A stretch of 64,000 nucleotides of DNA. It comes from Tritrichomonas foetus (lineage: Eukaryota; Parabasalia; Tritrichomonadida; Tritrichomonadidae). Position numbers and translations under genes: made by a program. Shown here one piece after another: positions 30,128-39,640 of the stretch (its first letter is position 1; every line of letters starts with the position of its first letter). The stretch spans positions 75,116 through 139,115 of the forward strand of contig MLAK01000217.1 in assembly GCA_001839685.1 (NCBI GenBank), read 5' to 3'. The notes beneath the pieces were generated by a model that was given only the letters and a program-made list of their open reading frames with translations, had not been told where the DNA came from and searched no databases.

Positions 30128-31765
30128 TTAGTCGCTATCTACATCATCACCAACGATCAGAGAGCAAACTTGACTTGAGTAAATTGATGTCATTTGCGCA
30201 GTAAATGATGTAAAGAAAAGCCACATTGCAATTGCTACTGCGATTGTAACATATATAAATGACAAAATATCATAAATCATACTTCCATCTGTGAATGAAA
30301 GGTAAAAATCTGAAATCATGTCACCAAATGTTACACTTAAAATAGATTCAAGTAAGATTATCATCGATTCTGTAATTTTTCCTGCAAATCCAAATAAGAA
30401 TATTGCAATTAATGCTAATGCCATAACAATTGGTGCAATTCCAATTATAATAATCATGAGTTTACCAAACGCTTGTCGAATAATAAACACTAAACTATAA
30501 CATGGTGGAATGCTATGAAGCCAACGAATGATAACTGTTATGATTAGAAAAGCAGAGAATCCATATGTCATAACTGTTCTAACTGATGGATATTGTGTAA
30601 AAGTTTGTGAATCATAAACAAAGAAGCATCCTGTTGCTAAAACACAAATTTCTGTAATTAAGAAGATTGGAGGCCAAAATCCGATTGTTGAATGAAATTG
30701 TTCATATGTATCTAAATCATCATATTGTGGACTTGTTTTAAGAAGATATTTATGTTTCATAAAAGCGTTTATTAGTTGATTTCCAATAATAATAATATCA
30801 ATAAATGAAACAATTAATAAAAACACTCCAAATTTTAACATGCTATTATAAAATGATAACTTTTGTCTATTAAAATAAGGTCTTACTGATGGTTGATCAA
30901 AATAATTCAAACTATTTTCCTGAGGAATTGCACTTTTATCATTATTAAGATTGCAATCAATAGTATCAAGAAGATTTGTATTATGATCATGACTGTTCAT
31001 ATTGTGATTGAAATTAGTGATTTTTAAGCCAGATGAATAAATCGTTTTACTTTTTTTGGTGATCTTAAGATTATTTCCATAGGATTTTGGTGTTTCTTTT
31101 GTGTTAGAATCATATCCAAACATTCTAGAAACGTCAGAATTACCAACAACTGTGGTTGGACAACTATTTCTATCAAGAAATGGCTCTAAGTAAAATAAAT
31201 AGCTTCCCAATGCAACTTTAACTTTAAACACAAGCTCCCACTCTGTGCATCCTGTGATTGTTCCATCTTCAACCATTAGCATGAAATGAGTGGTGGCTTC
31301 AAATGAAGAAATATGACGAAACAGATCAATTTTTAAATCAATTGTTGATAATTCAGTAATCGTTCCATTTAACCAATTTATATGAAATAGCACAGGTGTT
31401 TTCATATTTGAAAAATAGAATTGTTGAAAAGAATTCTTGTAAATTGATTCAAGGTTTTCAAGAAAATTATCCAATTTCTCTTGAAGCTCCTCCAGTGAAG
31501 CAAAAGGAATCGAGTCTTCTGTGTCTGGAAATAAAACCGAAAGAAACATTGACCTAATTTGATATAAATTGGTCACTGTTGGATTGATAAGTTGAAAATA
31601 CACCCAAAATATGCAAATAACTTGAATTAAATGGAGTAGAAATACCCATGGAGGACGGTAGTACTTTTTCCATATGGTAAATGGAGAGTAAATAAATTGT
31701 GTTCTTTTTTGATCTTCAAATGAGTGGACGAATCGAATATGGAGCACCAAAAGATTTTTAGAAAA
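30128..31765 (-). CDS. Mucolipin/polycystin-like (TRPML-type) cation channel, 5' end unresolved
   Basis: The frame is open from after a stop near 31767 to TAG/TAA at 30128. It shows the TRPML layout: a first membrane helix right after YYRPPWVFLLHLIQVICIFW, a large luminal loop with Cys pairs, then five membrane segments with VIIRWLHSIPPCYSLVFI (TRPML: IRYLTFFHNYNILI) and a pore region near residue 475, ending SVTFGDMISDFY. Such channels conduct Ca2+, Fe2+ or Na+ from endolysosomal compartments. There is no in-frame ATG before the first membrane helix; the only possible starts are TTG/CTG near 31750, and the next ATG (near 31547) would remove that helix. A sequence error, an unseen 5' exon or a non-functional start is possible. 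The minisatellite at 32001-32280 lies about 250 bases upstream. Confidence 0.75.
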   Translation of the reverse strand, partial: FSKNLLVLHIRFVHSFEDQKRTQFIYSPFTIWKKYYRPPWVFLLHLIQVICIFWVYFQLINPTVTNLYQIRSMFLSVLFPDTEDSIPFASLEELQEKLDNFLENLESIYKNSFQQFYFSNMKTPVLFHINWLNGTITELSTIDLKIDLFRHISSFEATTHFMLMVEDGTITGCTEWELVFKVKVALGSYLFYLEPFLDRNSCPTTVVGNSDVSRMFGYDSNTKETPKSYGNNLKITKKSKTIYSSGLKITNFNHNMNSHDHNTNLLDTIDCNLNNDKSAIPQENSLNYFDQPSVRPYFNRQKLSFYNSMLKFGVFLLIVSFIDIIIIGNQLINAFMKHKYLLKTSPQYDDLDTYEQFHSTIGFWPPIFLITEICVLATGCFFVYDSQTFTQYPSVRTVMTYGFSAFLIITVIIRWLHSIPPCYSLVFIIRQAFGKLMIIIIGIAPIVMALALIAIFLFGFAGKITESMIILLESILSVTFGDMISDFYLSFTDGSMIYDILSFIYVTIAVAIAMWLFFTSFTAQMTSIYSSQVCSLIVGDDVDSD

Positions 31766-32000
31766 TTATTATGTAATTCAAAAAGTTTTATCGCTCCATA
31801 AAAAGTTAACCAAAATTCAAAGCAGATTCTGAAATTTCATATAAAATACAAATGAAATTGAATGAATAACCAAAATGATAAAAAAAGTCAAATATCTGCA
31901 CAAATAATTTACCAAAACATTTAATACATGTAATTGAGAAACACATTAACTAACTTTCCCCATGATTCCCATTTTGAACACCTAAAAATATCATTCATCA
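31766..32000. other. Region upstream of the channel gene
   Basis: AT-rich sequence between the channel frame and the minisatellite. Several TCATT elements lie on the minus strand, and short coding-like pieces in different frames may belong to the missing 5' end of the channel gene. Nothing is certain. Confidence 0.3.
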
Positions 32001-32280
32001 CTATTTAAACGTTTTCATCATTATTTAAACATTTTCATCATTATTTAAACATTTTCATCATTATTTAAACACTTTCATCATCATTTAAACATTTTCATCA
32101 TCATTTAAACATTTTCATCATTATTTAAACATTTTCATCATCATTTATACATTTACATCATTATTTAAACATTTACATCATCATTTAAACATTTACATCA
32201 CTATTTAAACATTTACATCATTATTTAAACATTTACATCATCATTTAAACATTTTCATCATCATTTAAACATTTTCATAA
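32001..32280. repeat. Minisatellite, 14 copies of a 20-base unit
   Basis: Fourteen head-to-tail 20-base units with consensus TTATTTAAACATTTTCATCA, in exact 20-base register from 32001 to 32280. Copies 8-12 share ATTTACATCA in place of ATTTTCATCA; copies 1 (GTTTT), 4 (ACTTT) and 8 (TTATAC) have private changes and the last ends CATAA. A half unit (TCATTCATCA) precedes the array. It lies between the stop of the 32330-33280 gene and the start of the channel gene. Confidence 0.97.
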
Positions 32281-32329
32281 TGACAAGAGATACTTTCAAA
32301 AAAAATCCAAAATGGAAAAAAGAAACACA

Positions 32330-33280
32330 TTACAACTTGCTGATTTCTGAGAAATCGAATGCTCCATTCATTAGTTTCCTCTTCTTCAATTCAAGTGACA
32401 TCGCTTGGTTCTCTTGAAACAGCAAAGATATTTCATTCTCCAGTTGGCGAATAATTTCTAGCTCTGACTCATCTGCGTCACCAATTCCGAACCGCTGGGA
32501 TGCCCTTTTTGCCTCAATTTCCCTTTCTTTTGCTTTGACTGAAGTTTCTGCCCTGTTCAATTGGTATCTAAGGTCGTCCAGTCTCTTCTGGTCAATTTCT
32601 TTCTTTTGTTCTGCATCTTGGAGCTTTTCCATCAAGCTTTCGGCGATATCCTTTTTCTCCTTCATTGAATTTTCGATTTCTTGATTTTCTTCAATAACGT
32701 CATCGAATTTGTTGCTTTGCTGTTCAATTTTTGTCCGAATTTGTGAAATCTGCTGCGAAATTTGTTTCTGTTTTTGGCGGTATTTATGATCGGTGTCTAG
32801 CCTTCTTTGTCTCGATTGTTTTATTTCTTCGTTGGCGACTGCCTCTGCCTTTGAAATCTTGTCTCGAAGAACCGAATTTTCGTCTGTTAATTGTTGTCGA
32901 ATCATCGAACTTGCGCGCGATCTGGCATCCAGGACATCGAGGAGATCAGAAATTGCATTGTCTATCGTTGACTGAGGTCCTCTCGGATTCGGACTGGTTT
33001 CTTTGATGTGGCCATTTAATGAAGATAAAACGAAGTCGTTTAAACTATTATTCTCGTTAAGGCCTCTCTTCAAGTCTTCTAATTTCTTCATCAGCTCGCG
33101 ATTTTCAAGGACGACGTTCTTTAAATGAGATTGGATATCGGGAATTTGTTGTGTTTGAGAGAAAATGTTTCTTTTGATTCCTTGAAAACGTTGAAGGATT
33201 GCTCCATCATTGAGACATCCGATTATTTTTTCTGCAACTTCGAGACATTTGGCCTCTGGATCAAAAGAATCATCATTCAT
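32330..33280 (-). CDS. Coiled-coil protein of unknown function, 316 aa
   Basis: A short N-terminal helical region (CLEVAEKIIGCLNDGAILQ) leads into coiled coil over most of residues 50-310, broken near 95-110 (SPNPRGPQS). The stop is at 32330 and the ATG at 33280. TCACT, with its A five bases before the ATG, fits the trichomonad initiator and supports the start. No domain was recognised. A centrosomal, flagellar or cytoskeletal role is common for such proteins but is not shown here. Confidence 0.8.
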   Translation of the reverse strand: MNDDSFDPEAKCLEVAEKIIGCLNDGAILQRFQGIKRNIFSQTQQIPDIQSHLKNVVLENRELMKKLEDLKRGLNENNSLNDFVLSSLNGHIKETSPNPRGPQSTIDNAISDLLDVLDARSRASSMIRQQLTDENSVLRDKISKAEAVANEEIKQSRQRRLDTDHKYRQKQKQISQQISQIRTKIEQQSNKFDDVIEENQEIENSMKEKKDIAESLMEKLQDAEQKKEIDQKRLDDLRYQLNRAETSVKAKEREIEAKRASQRFGIGDADESELEIIRQLENEISLLFQENQAMSLELKKRKLMNGAFDFSEISKL

Positions 33281-33767
33281 TGAGTGATACCGTTTATTAT
33301 AATTCTGGATACTAAACGGCCTCTTCGCGAAAAATGTCTAAAAATATATTTTGAGTGTCAGATCTTCTTTTTCTTTGTTTTTAGCATTTAGAATTTTTTT
33401 ACTTATGAATCAATCTAAAATATCCTGGAAATATTTATATCATGATATCTTTGTCTCTTCTTGCAACTATGTCAGCAAACCATTTAATCCCTCTTTAATC
33501 ATTGTCTAAATGAAAAGAAAGAATCAAATGAAATTTTTTATTATAGATATATTGTGTTGTATAAATATAATTAGAAATAGTGACACTGTCTAAGAGATAT
33601 AAATGATTGAAATGCAATGAAGAAGGATAATTTGATATTATGAAAATCTACAACTATCCAAAAAAGTGATGTGATATGATATATCCTATCGTTTAATAAA
33701 CGTGCATTATCTTTTCTCGAAAAAATAAAACGGACGAAAAGTGGCTTCATATACACGTTATTTAAAA
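33281..33767. other. Divergent spacer upstream of the PPDK homologue
   Basis: About 490 AT-rich bases between two divergent genes. TCATA at 33747-33751, with its A 19 bases before the PPDK-like ATG, is the probable initiator. Nothing else was seen. Confidence 0.5.
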
Positions 33768-36419
33768 ATGGCGAGTTCTTGCGTATATTCTTTTTCAGAG
33801 TACGATCAAGCAGTTAGCACTCTTGGTGCTGATAACATCGAATCATCATTCGGCCAAAAAGCTGTAATGCTTTGCGATTTAATTAAAAATGGATTTCCTG
33901 TTCCACCTGGTTTTGTTGTTACTTCAGATGCCTGCAAAGACTACTTTTCACAGGAGACGCCAGAAATCACCGAAGAAGTCTGGAACCAAATTTCAGAACA
34001 TGTGAAAAAATTGGAAGAGCAAACAGGCAAAAAATACGGTGGTGAAAATCCGCTTTTCTTAAGTATTCGTCCTTCTCCGCCTGTTGCAATGCCCAAAATT
34101 CTCGAGACAGCATCGCTTATCGGAAATACACAAGAATCGATTGCCGTTTTAGCCTCAAAATCGGAAGATCCAAAAGCCGTTTGGACTGCTTATATCGACG
34201 GTATTAAAAACTACGGAACAACAGTATCAAATATTCCAGCCGAGAAATTTGATGAGGCCGTAAATACCGTTAAAGGTGAAAAAGAAGAACTTGATGTTGA
34301 GGATTTTTCCACACTTTCCACAAACTTCAAAGAAATCATTCAAACTGAAACAGAAAATCCTTATCCAGAAGATCCATTAAATCAACTGAAAGATGCCTTA
34401 AAGAAATGTTTTGATTCTTGGAAATCAGAAAAAGTGACTGAATTTTGCACAGAACATGAAATTGATGAAAATTCTTATCCAGCCTTTTTAATTCAAGCCA
34501 CAATTCTTGGAAATCGCAAAACAAATACAGCAACTACTCGTGATCCAATTTCAGGACAAGGTGGTGAAGTCAACTTTGAAGGAATGGAAGATTATCCACA
34601 AGCGTCAATTGATCGTCTCCAACAACTTTTACATGATCTTGATCTTCACTACAAAGAATCTGAGAAAATTGATTTCCAAATTGATGGTGATGATGTTTGG
34701 ATATGCAAATGTGAAGTGACCAAAAAACCAGCAGACGCAGAACTTCGTTTCCTTTTGAACTTTGTAAAGGATGGGATATTACCAAAAGCTGATATTTTAA
34801 ATAAGATCGATATTAACGAATTAGCAAATTCAAAGGTCAAAGTTTCAGATGAAGATTTGGAAGCTGCCAAAGATAAAATTTTCATAAAAGCTCATTCTGG
34901 AGCCCCTGGATTCTCTACTGCACAAATTGCTTTGACTGCAGAACGTGCTGCCGAACTCGCTGAAGGTGAACAAGAATATATCTATGTTTGCAAAGTTGCT
35001 ACTAAAGACGACTATCAAACATTGAGTCAATCAAAAGGTGTGATTACAATTGATGGTTCAGAGAACTCATATGCAGCTGCTATTGCTAAGTATATTGGCG
35101 TACCAGCAGTCATTGGATGCAAAGGTGTTGAAATCGATTTAGAAGAAATGGTTCTCAATTTAGGTGATAATCAACTTCGTGAAGGAGATCCAGTCACACT
35201 TGATGGAGAACATGGTGTTGTTTATACAGGAAGCCTTCCATTACAAAAATCTTCACTTTCTGAACAACCCGAAATTTCACAGATTGTTGAATGGGGTGAT
35301 GAACTCCGTATTGAAAAAAGAAAGAATGGAGGAAAAGCTTTAATGATTTATGCAACAACCGATAATCCAGATGATGCTGCACGTGCTAGAACAAATGGAG
35401 CTGAAGGTGTTGGAATGTGCAATACTGATTCTTTACTTCTTGGTGAACGTACTGATATGCTTCAAAGATTAATTATTGGTCATGATGAAGAAGAAGATCG
35501 TGATGCAACACGCCAAGAACTTGAAGATCAAATGAACGGTGAAATTGGTGCGTTATTTGAATCAATGAATGGTTATCCAGTTGTTTTAAGATTAAGTGAT
35601 CCACAAATCAAAGAATATCTTCCAGATGTTCTTGAACTTATCGATGATTTAACTGTTGCACGATTTAAGAAAGCCAAAGGTGAAGAAATTGAAGAAGAAG
35701 AACTTCATGAAAAAGAAGTAACTTTAGATACAGTTAAAAAATTCCACGATTTCAATCCACTTGTTGGAATTCGTGGAATTCGTCTTTCTCTTCAAATTCC
35801 AGGACTTCTTCGTGCTCAAATTCGTGCTGTTGTTGAATCTGTTTTGGCTACAGCCGATAAAGATTTGGAAGCAATGCCATACATTGCATTACCATTTGTT
35901 ACTTGTGCTGCAGAAGTTGATGCAGTTAAACCAATTTTAGAACAGGCAATTGAGAAAATCTCGAAGGAACATGAAAGTGAAACAGAAATACATCCACAAT
36001 TTAAACTTGCTGCAATGATTGAAGTTCCAAGAGCTGCACTTATTACAGACCAACTTGCAAAACGTTGTGATGCACTCATATTTAATACAGATATTCTCAC
36101 ACAACAAGCTTATGGAATTGATGTTGCTGAAGCAGAACCAACATTCTTACCACAATATGCACTTATGGATATATTTAATGGTTCACCAATAAATGAACTC
36201 GATGTTGATGGAATTGCTAATCTCCTCGAGATTGGTATTAAGAAGGCTAAAGAAGCTAATCCAGATGTTGTTGTTGGTGTTGCTGGAAAGCATTGTTCAT
36301 CACCAGAAGCAGTTCAATTGTTCCATAAATTAGGATTCGACTTTGTATCATGCTCTGTTGACTCACTTTCAGTTGTGAGACTTGCAGCAGCAAAGGCGGT
36401 CATTGCTGATGAAGCATAA
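33768..36419 (+). CDS. Pyruvate phosphate dikinase homologue lacking catalytic residues (probable pseudoenzyme), 883 aa
   Basis: The first ATG in frame is at 33768 (MASSCVYSFSEYD); only GTG lies upstream. The full three-domain PPDK fold is recognisable. There is an ATP-grasp-like N-terminal part (GFPVPPGFVVTSDACKDYF), a swivelling phosphohistidine domain (about 385-495) and a C-terminal PEP-binding barrel (about 510-883, with FNPLVGIRGIRLSL and AAMIEVPRAALITD). The phosphoryl-carrying His of the GGMTSHAA motif is Tyr435 (GSENSYAAAIAK). The catalytic Cys of GICGEHGG is Ala839 (GVAGKHCS). The CRTEH motif reads CNTDS (551-555), and GTNDLTQ reads NTDILTQ, so the metal Asp becomes Ile776. The frame is uninterrupted and well coded, so this is a maintained protein rather than a pseudogene. 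PPDK interconverts pyruvate and PEP with ATP/PPi in amitochondriate protists; this copy cannot be expected to do so. Confidence 0.9.
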   Translation: MASSCVYSFSEYDQAVSTLGADNIESSFGQKAVMLCDLIKNGFPVPPGFVVTSDACKDYFSQETPEITEEVWNQISEHVKKLEEQTGKKYGGENPLFLSIRPSPPVAMPKILETASLIGNTQESIAVLASKSEDPKAVWTAYIDGIKNYGTTVSNIPAEKFDEAVNTVKGEKEELDVEDFSTLSTNFKEIIQTETENPYPEDPLNQLKDALKKCFDSWKSEKVTEFCTEHEIDENSYPAFLIQATILGNRKTNTATTRDPISGQGGEVNFEGMEDYPQASIDRLQQLLHDLDLHYKESEKIDFQIDGDDVWICKCEVTKKPADAELRFLLNFVKDGILPKADILNKIDINELANSKVKVSDEDLEAAKDKIFIKAHSGAPGFSTAQIALTAERAAELAEGEQEYIYVCKVATKDDYQTLSQSKGVITIDGSENSYAAAIAKYIGVPAVIGCKGVEIDLEEMVLNLGDNQLREGDPVTLDGEHGVVYTGSLPLQKSSLSEQPEISQIVEWGDELRIEKRKNGGKALMIYATTDNPDDAARARTNGAEGVGMCNTDSLLLGERTDMLQRLIIGHDEEEDRDATRQELEDQMNGEIGALFESMNGYPVVLRLSDPQIKEYLPDVLELIDDLTVARFKKAKGEEIEEEELHEKEVTLDTVKKFHDFNPLVGIRGIRLSLQIPGLLRAQIRAVVESVLATADKDLEAMPYIALPFVTCAAEVDAVKPILEQAIEKISKEHESETEIHPQFKLAAMIEVPRAALITDQLAKRCDALIFNTDILTQQAYGIDVAEAEPTFLPQYALMDIFNGSPINELDVDGIANLLEIGIKKAKEANPDVVVGVAGKHCSSPEAVQLFHKLGFDFVSCSVDSLSVVRLAAAKAVIADEA

Positions 36420-36643
36420 ATATTTTTTATTATTTTTATATCCAAAAATTATATTGATTTTGATTGATAAACGTTGATCGAAAACTGTTCCAATCGTTTT
36501 TTCTGTTTTTCTGTTCTTTTTCTTCCTTTTCATTTCATTTTTATTTGTTTCATGATGTTTTTCAAGAATGAATGATAAAAATAAAATGTAATTTGTTTTA
36601 AAAATTAACATTTAATTTACATTAAAACAATAATGTTTACAAT

Positions 36644-37720
36644 TTACTCAGGCGCTTTTTGATATTTACTTTCTTCTGATGCAGGATGTGGTGGATAAAG
36701 CAAAAGTACATTTTGTATCCAATTATTAAAAACATCATTTTCTTTCACCAATTTTGCAATGTGCGGGAAAAGTACTTCTTTTTTCCATTTTTCGATTTCA
36801 CCTCTGACATTTCCAAATTCGACGTCTTTATCTGAGCCTTCAAAGTCTTTTCTTTTTCTTGCTGCGCTCATAAAACCTGGATATTCCACCTTATCCAAAA
36901 ATAGGCCTTCACCAGGAAGTCTAGCAAGCGCCCATTTTTCTGCGGAAAAAGTTCTTTCAAGTTGCTCAATTGTGAGAACTTTATAAGAAACTGCTAAAAC
37001 AGTCGCGATCATTTTTCGAATTTGGTTAATCATAAAAGACTTCCCTCTAATGAGCCACAAAACATATTTTTCACCAGAAATTTCAAAAGGTTCAGAAATA
37101 TCAAAATCAGTGATAGTTCGAATGGCAGAAGGATTATTGAATGACACTTTTCGAGTATAATTGTGGAAATTTTTATCACCAATAAATAAAGGCAAAACTT
37201 TTTCTTTGATGTCATTCAAATTTGAATCCCTAAAAGCCGATAAAGGCATTAAATAATGATATTTCCTATATTCTGCATATTTCTGTGCATTAAATTGATT
37301 TCCAACAGAAATTACTGATCTAAACCAAATATTTGAAGGAAACTCATTTTTGGAATTGAGAAGATTCAAAACCTGATGGAGTTTCATCCCTGGTGGGAAA
37401 TGTGAATTGAAACTTACTACTTGGGCTGCTGAATGAACCCCTGCATCTGTTCTGGAAGCTTGACTCCAACGAATTTTGGATAAATATTTAATCATGTCGG
37501 GATCGATGAGATCTGAATCAACAATAACTTTGAGTAAATCACGCTCAATTGTTTTCTGATCTAAGTTTTGTTGAAGTCCATGATATCCAGTGCCTATGTA
37601 TGAATAGCATATAACGATAGGAACTGCAGTTTGGCCTGTGTAATCATATGACTTGTTTTCAATTGTTGATTGCTCTTCCTCCTCATCTACTTTGTTTGGG
37701 ACCGAGAAAAACCCACCCAT
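36644..37720 (-). CDS. PUS1: tRNA pseudouridine synthase, PUS1/TruA family, 358 aa
   Basis: The TruA-family catalytic motif is intact: ASRTDAGVHSAAQVVSF, with the nucleophile Asp92. Other hallmarks are VICYSYIGTGYHGLQQN near the N-terminus, AEYRKYHYLMPLSAF in the middle, and GKSFMINQIRKMIATVLAV. The enzyme isomerises specific uridines in tRNA (in eukaryotes PUS1 also acts on U2 snRNA). The length and a C-terminal extension with a PGFMSAARKRKDF segment fit eukaryotic PUS1 rather than bacterial TruA. Its start faces the BTB gene at 37877, with 156 bases between. Confidence 0.92.
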   Translation of the reverse strand: MGGFFSVPNKVDEEEEQSTIENKSYDYTGQTAVPIVICYSYIGTGYHGLQQNLDQKTIERDLLKVIVDSDLIDPDMIKYLSKIRWSQASRTDAGVHSAAQVVSFNSHFPPGMKLHQVLNLLNSKNEFPSNIWFRSVISVGNQFNAQKYAEYRKYHYLMPLSAFRDSNLNDIKEKVLPLFIGDKNFHNYTRKVSFNNPSAIRTITDFDISEPFEISGEKYVLWLIRGKSFMINQIRKMIATVLAVSYKVLTIEQLERTFSAEKWALARLPGEGLFLDKVEYPGFMSAARKRKDFEGSDKDVEFGNVRGEIEKWKKEVLFPHIAKLVKENDVFNNWIQNVLLLYPPHPASEESKYQKAPE

Positions 37721-37742
37721 TCTAACTAAGAATATTCAATTG

Positions 37743-37848
37743 ATATATGGTTGTAGTATTGAGTTCATATATGGCTATACTATTGACGGCATATATGATT
37801 ATTTATTGACTATATATATGGTAGTATTATTGAGTCTATATTTGGCTG
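37743..37848. repeat. Degenerate 24-base tandem repeat in a divergent promoter
   Basis: About four and a half imperfect units of roughly ATATATGGYTRTAGTATTGA lie between the divergent PUS1 and BTB starts, filling most of the 156-base gap. Periodicity is about 23-26 bases. It may be simple drift or carry promoter elements for one or both genes. Confidence 0.6.
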
Positions 37849-37876
37849 AATGCAAAGGTGACTTCCTCCCAAAAAG

Positions 37877-39262
37877 ATGAAGCAAGGAAATCTGAGCGAA
37901 ATTCGAGGATTTCCTGCTTTCCAAAATTTCATGCTGATTCATCGTGGGAAGGAATATCCAATCAACAAATTTTTATTGACAAGCATTTCGACCGAATTTT
38001 ATAAATTTTATCTTCAAAACCCCAACGCGTATGAATACCAAGTTCCACCAGTGCAAGGAAATTTAGGATTGTTTATTGATCTTCTTTACGGTGCTGAAGT
38101 CGACATTGATGATGGGAATTGCCTATTTTTAAATTTTATTGCCAAGTTTTTTCATATTGCAAAGCTTATTGATGCAACTGAAAGGGTAATCAAAAGAAGT
38201 GAAAAGTTATGTCCCAATTTCCTCCAGCGAAAAGTCGAATTTATTTCAAATTTATATGATAACAAAATTGATATCACTGATCAACTTCCTTTGCTGGTTG
38301 AAAAATACAAAGAAATATTTAATTTCCCAAATATTACTGATTTTTCACCAGATTTTTTATTGATGATCTTTTCTGAAATTGATGATGAAGATTTTAAAAT
38401 AAATCAAATTTTTCAATTGATTCATTTCAACAACAACAAATTCAGTTCTTTATTAAATTCATTCAACTATCTATTTTCTGATAAAGAAACACATATTCAA
38501 TTTCTGAATAATTGTGATATCGATTTTAATTTGATTCGCGGAAATATTATTCCATTACTCAGCCTTGGAATTTCGCAGGTGAAGAAACATGTTGTAATGA
38601 TCTTTCCATCTGAAAACCAAGAGAACAAATCAGAAATGAAAGGAATTATTCATTTTCTTTTAAAAGAAAACCAAAATCGAATCTATTCATTGCTCCATTT
38701 AGCAGCTTCTTCATTTTTCAATTATAATTTCAATGTTGACAAAATCATGCATATAGATGATGAATACTCATATTATTCAAGTGCTGATGGTTCTGATCAA
38801 TGGATTATAATTCATTTTCTAAAAGGAAAAATTCAACTATCGCATTACTCTTTACGTGGATGGAAGAATTGTCGAAATGGAGTATATCCAATCTCTTGGT
38901 CTGTTTCCATCGCAGATGAAAGTGATATAAAACCTAACAGTCAAATTGGCAAAAAAATTAACAATCAGCCAAGCATCCCAAATGGCAATGATAATGATTT
39001 TTTGGAAGAAAATAATATAGAAAAAGGAAATCATCAAAACAGAAAAAGGAAATATAATTATGATACCATTCATTGGATTGATGTTGACAACCATGAAAAT
39101 GATCACTCATTGCGAAATGGAGTTGGAACTTTCACAGTGAATTTTGATGCTCCACTAACTTCGTGTATTAAAATTCACCAACGTGAATGTGGACATCCAA
39201 CTAATAAAAGGTTTGTTCTTTCTGCTATGGAATTGTACGGAACTTACATCAAAGATGATTAA
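37877..39262 (+). CDS. BTB-like protein with discoidin-like C-terminal domain, 461 aa
   Basis: Residues 12-100 are BTB/POZ-like (FMLIHRGKEYPINKFLLTSI, then LFIDLLYGAEVDI). A helical BACK-like region follows, and about 230-460 is an F5/8 type C-like domain (WIIIHFLKGKIQLSHYSLRG; CGHPTNKRFVLSAMELYGTY). A low-complexity insert rich in Asn and Lys (about 360-395) splits the C-terminal domain. It has the same family architecture as the gene at 13452-14906. It is probably a cytosolic adaptor with an unknown partner. Confidence 0.78.
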   Translation: MKQGNLSEIRGFPAFQNFMLIHRGKEYPINKFLLTSISTEFYKFYLQNPNAYEYQVPPVQGNLGLFIDLLYGAEVDIDDGNCLFLNFIAKFFHIAKLIDATERVIKRSEKLCPNFLQRKVEFISNLYDNKIDITDQLPLLVEKYKEIFNFPNITDFSPDFLLMIFSEIDDEDFKINQIFQLIHFNNNKFSSLLNSFNYLFSDKETHIQFLNNCDIDFNLIRGNIIPLLSLGISQVKKHVVMIFPSENQENKSEMKGIIHFLLKENQNRIYSLLHLAASSFFNYNFNVDKIMHIDDEYSYYSSADGSDQWIIIHFLKGKIQLSHYSLRGWKNCRNGVYPISWSVSIADESDIKPNSQIGKKINNQPSIPNGNDNDFLEENNIEKGNHQNRKRKYNYDTIHWIDVDNHENDHSLRNGVGTFTVNFDAPLTSCIKIHQRECGHPTNKRFVLSAMELYGTYIKDD

Positions 39263-39640
39263 TTCTCCATTTATAATGATAACTGTGTTTTTATATAGAA
39301 TTGTTATGTTAATAAAAATTTACTGTCGGGAATTCTCTTTTCGTTAATAAGATACTATTAAAGATTTATTAAATAGATGAAACATGATTCATGACTTCTT
39401 GAAGATTTTTCCAATGAATTCACTCGTCATTACACATTTCCTTTACAAGGTAAGATCAAGATTATCAGCAAAATTCGCATTTATGTCATCTCTTATTTTC
39501 TAATTCATTAAAATCTCGAGACAAAGACAAACAAGTTATGTTTGATATCAGTTCACTTTTTTGGCTTTTTGAATATCAATTCTTCTTTATATGTGGTCAT
39601 TCAAAAATTATTAAAGCTCTATCAAAAAGTGGCTTTTGGA
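39263..39640. other. Spacer upstream of the PIAS gene
   Basis: About 380 bases. The PIAS frame is open leftward to 39542 but begins there with TTG. A TCATT at about 39598 lies roughly 40 bases before the ATG. No other feature was seen. Confidence 0.45.

Noticed and set aside
32001..32280. CRISPR-like array
   Set aside because: Units are contiguous 20-mers with no unique spacers, in a eukaryotic genome without cas genes nearby. The same holds for the arrays at 9971-10589 and 61172-62337.
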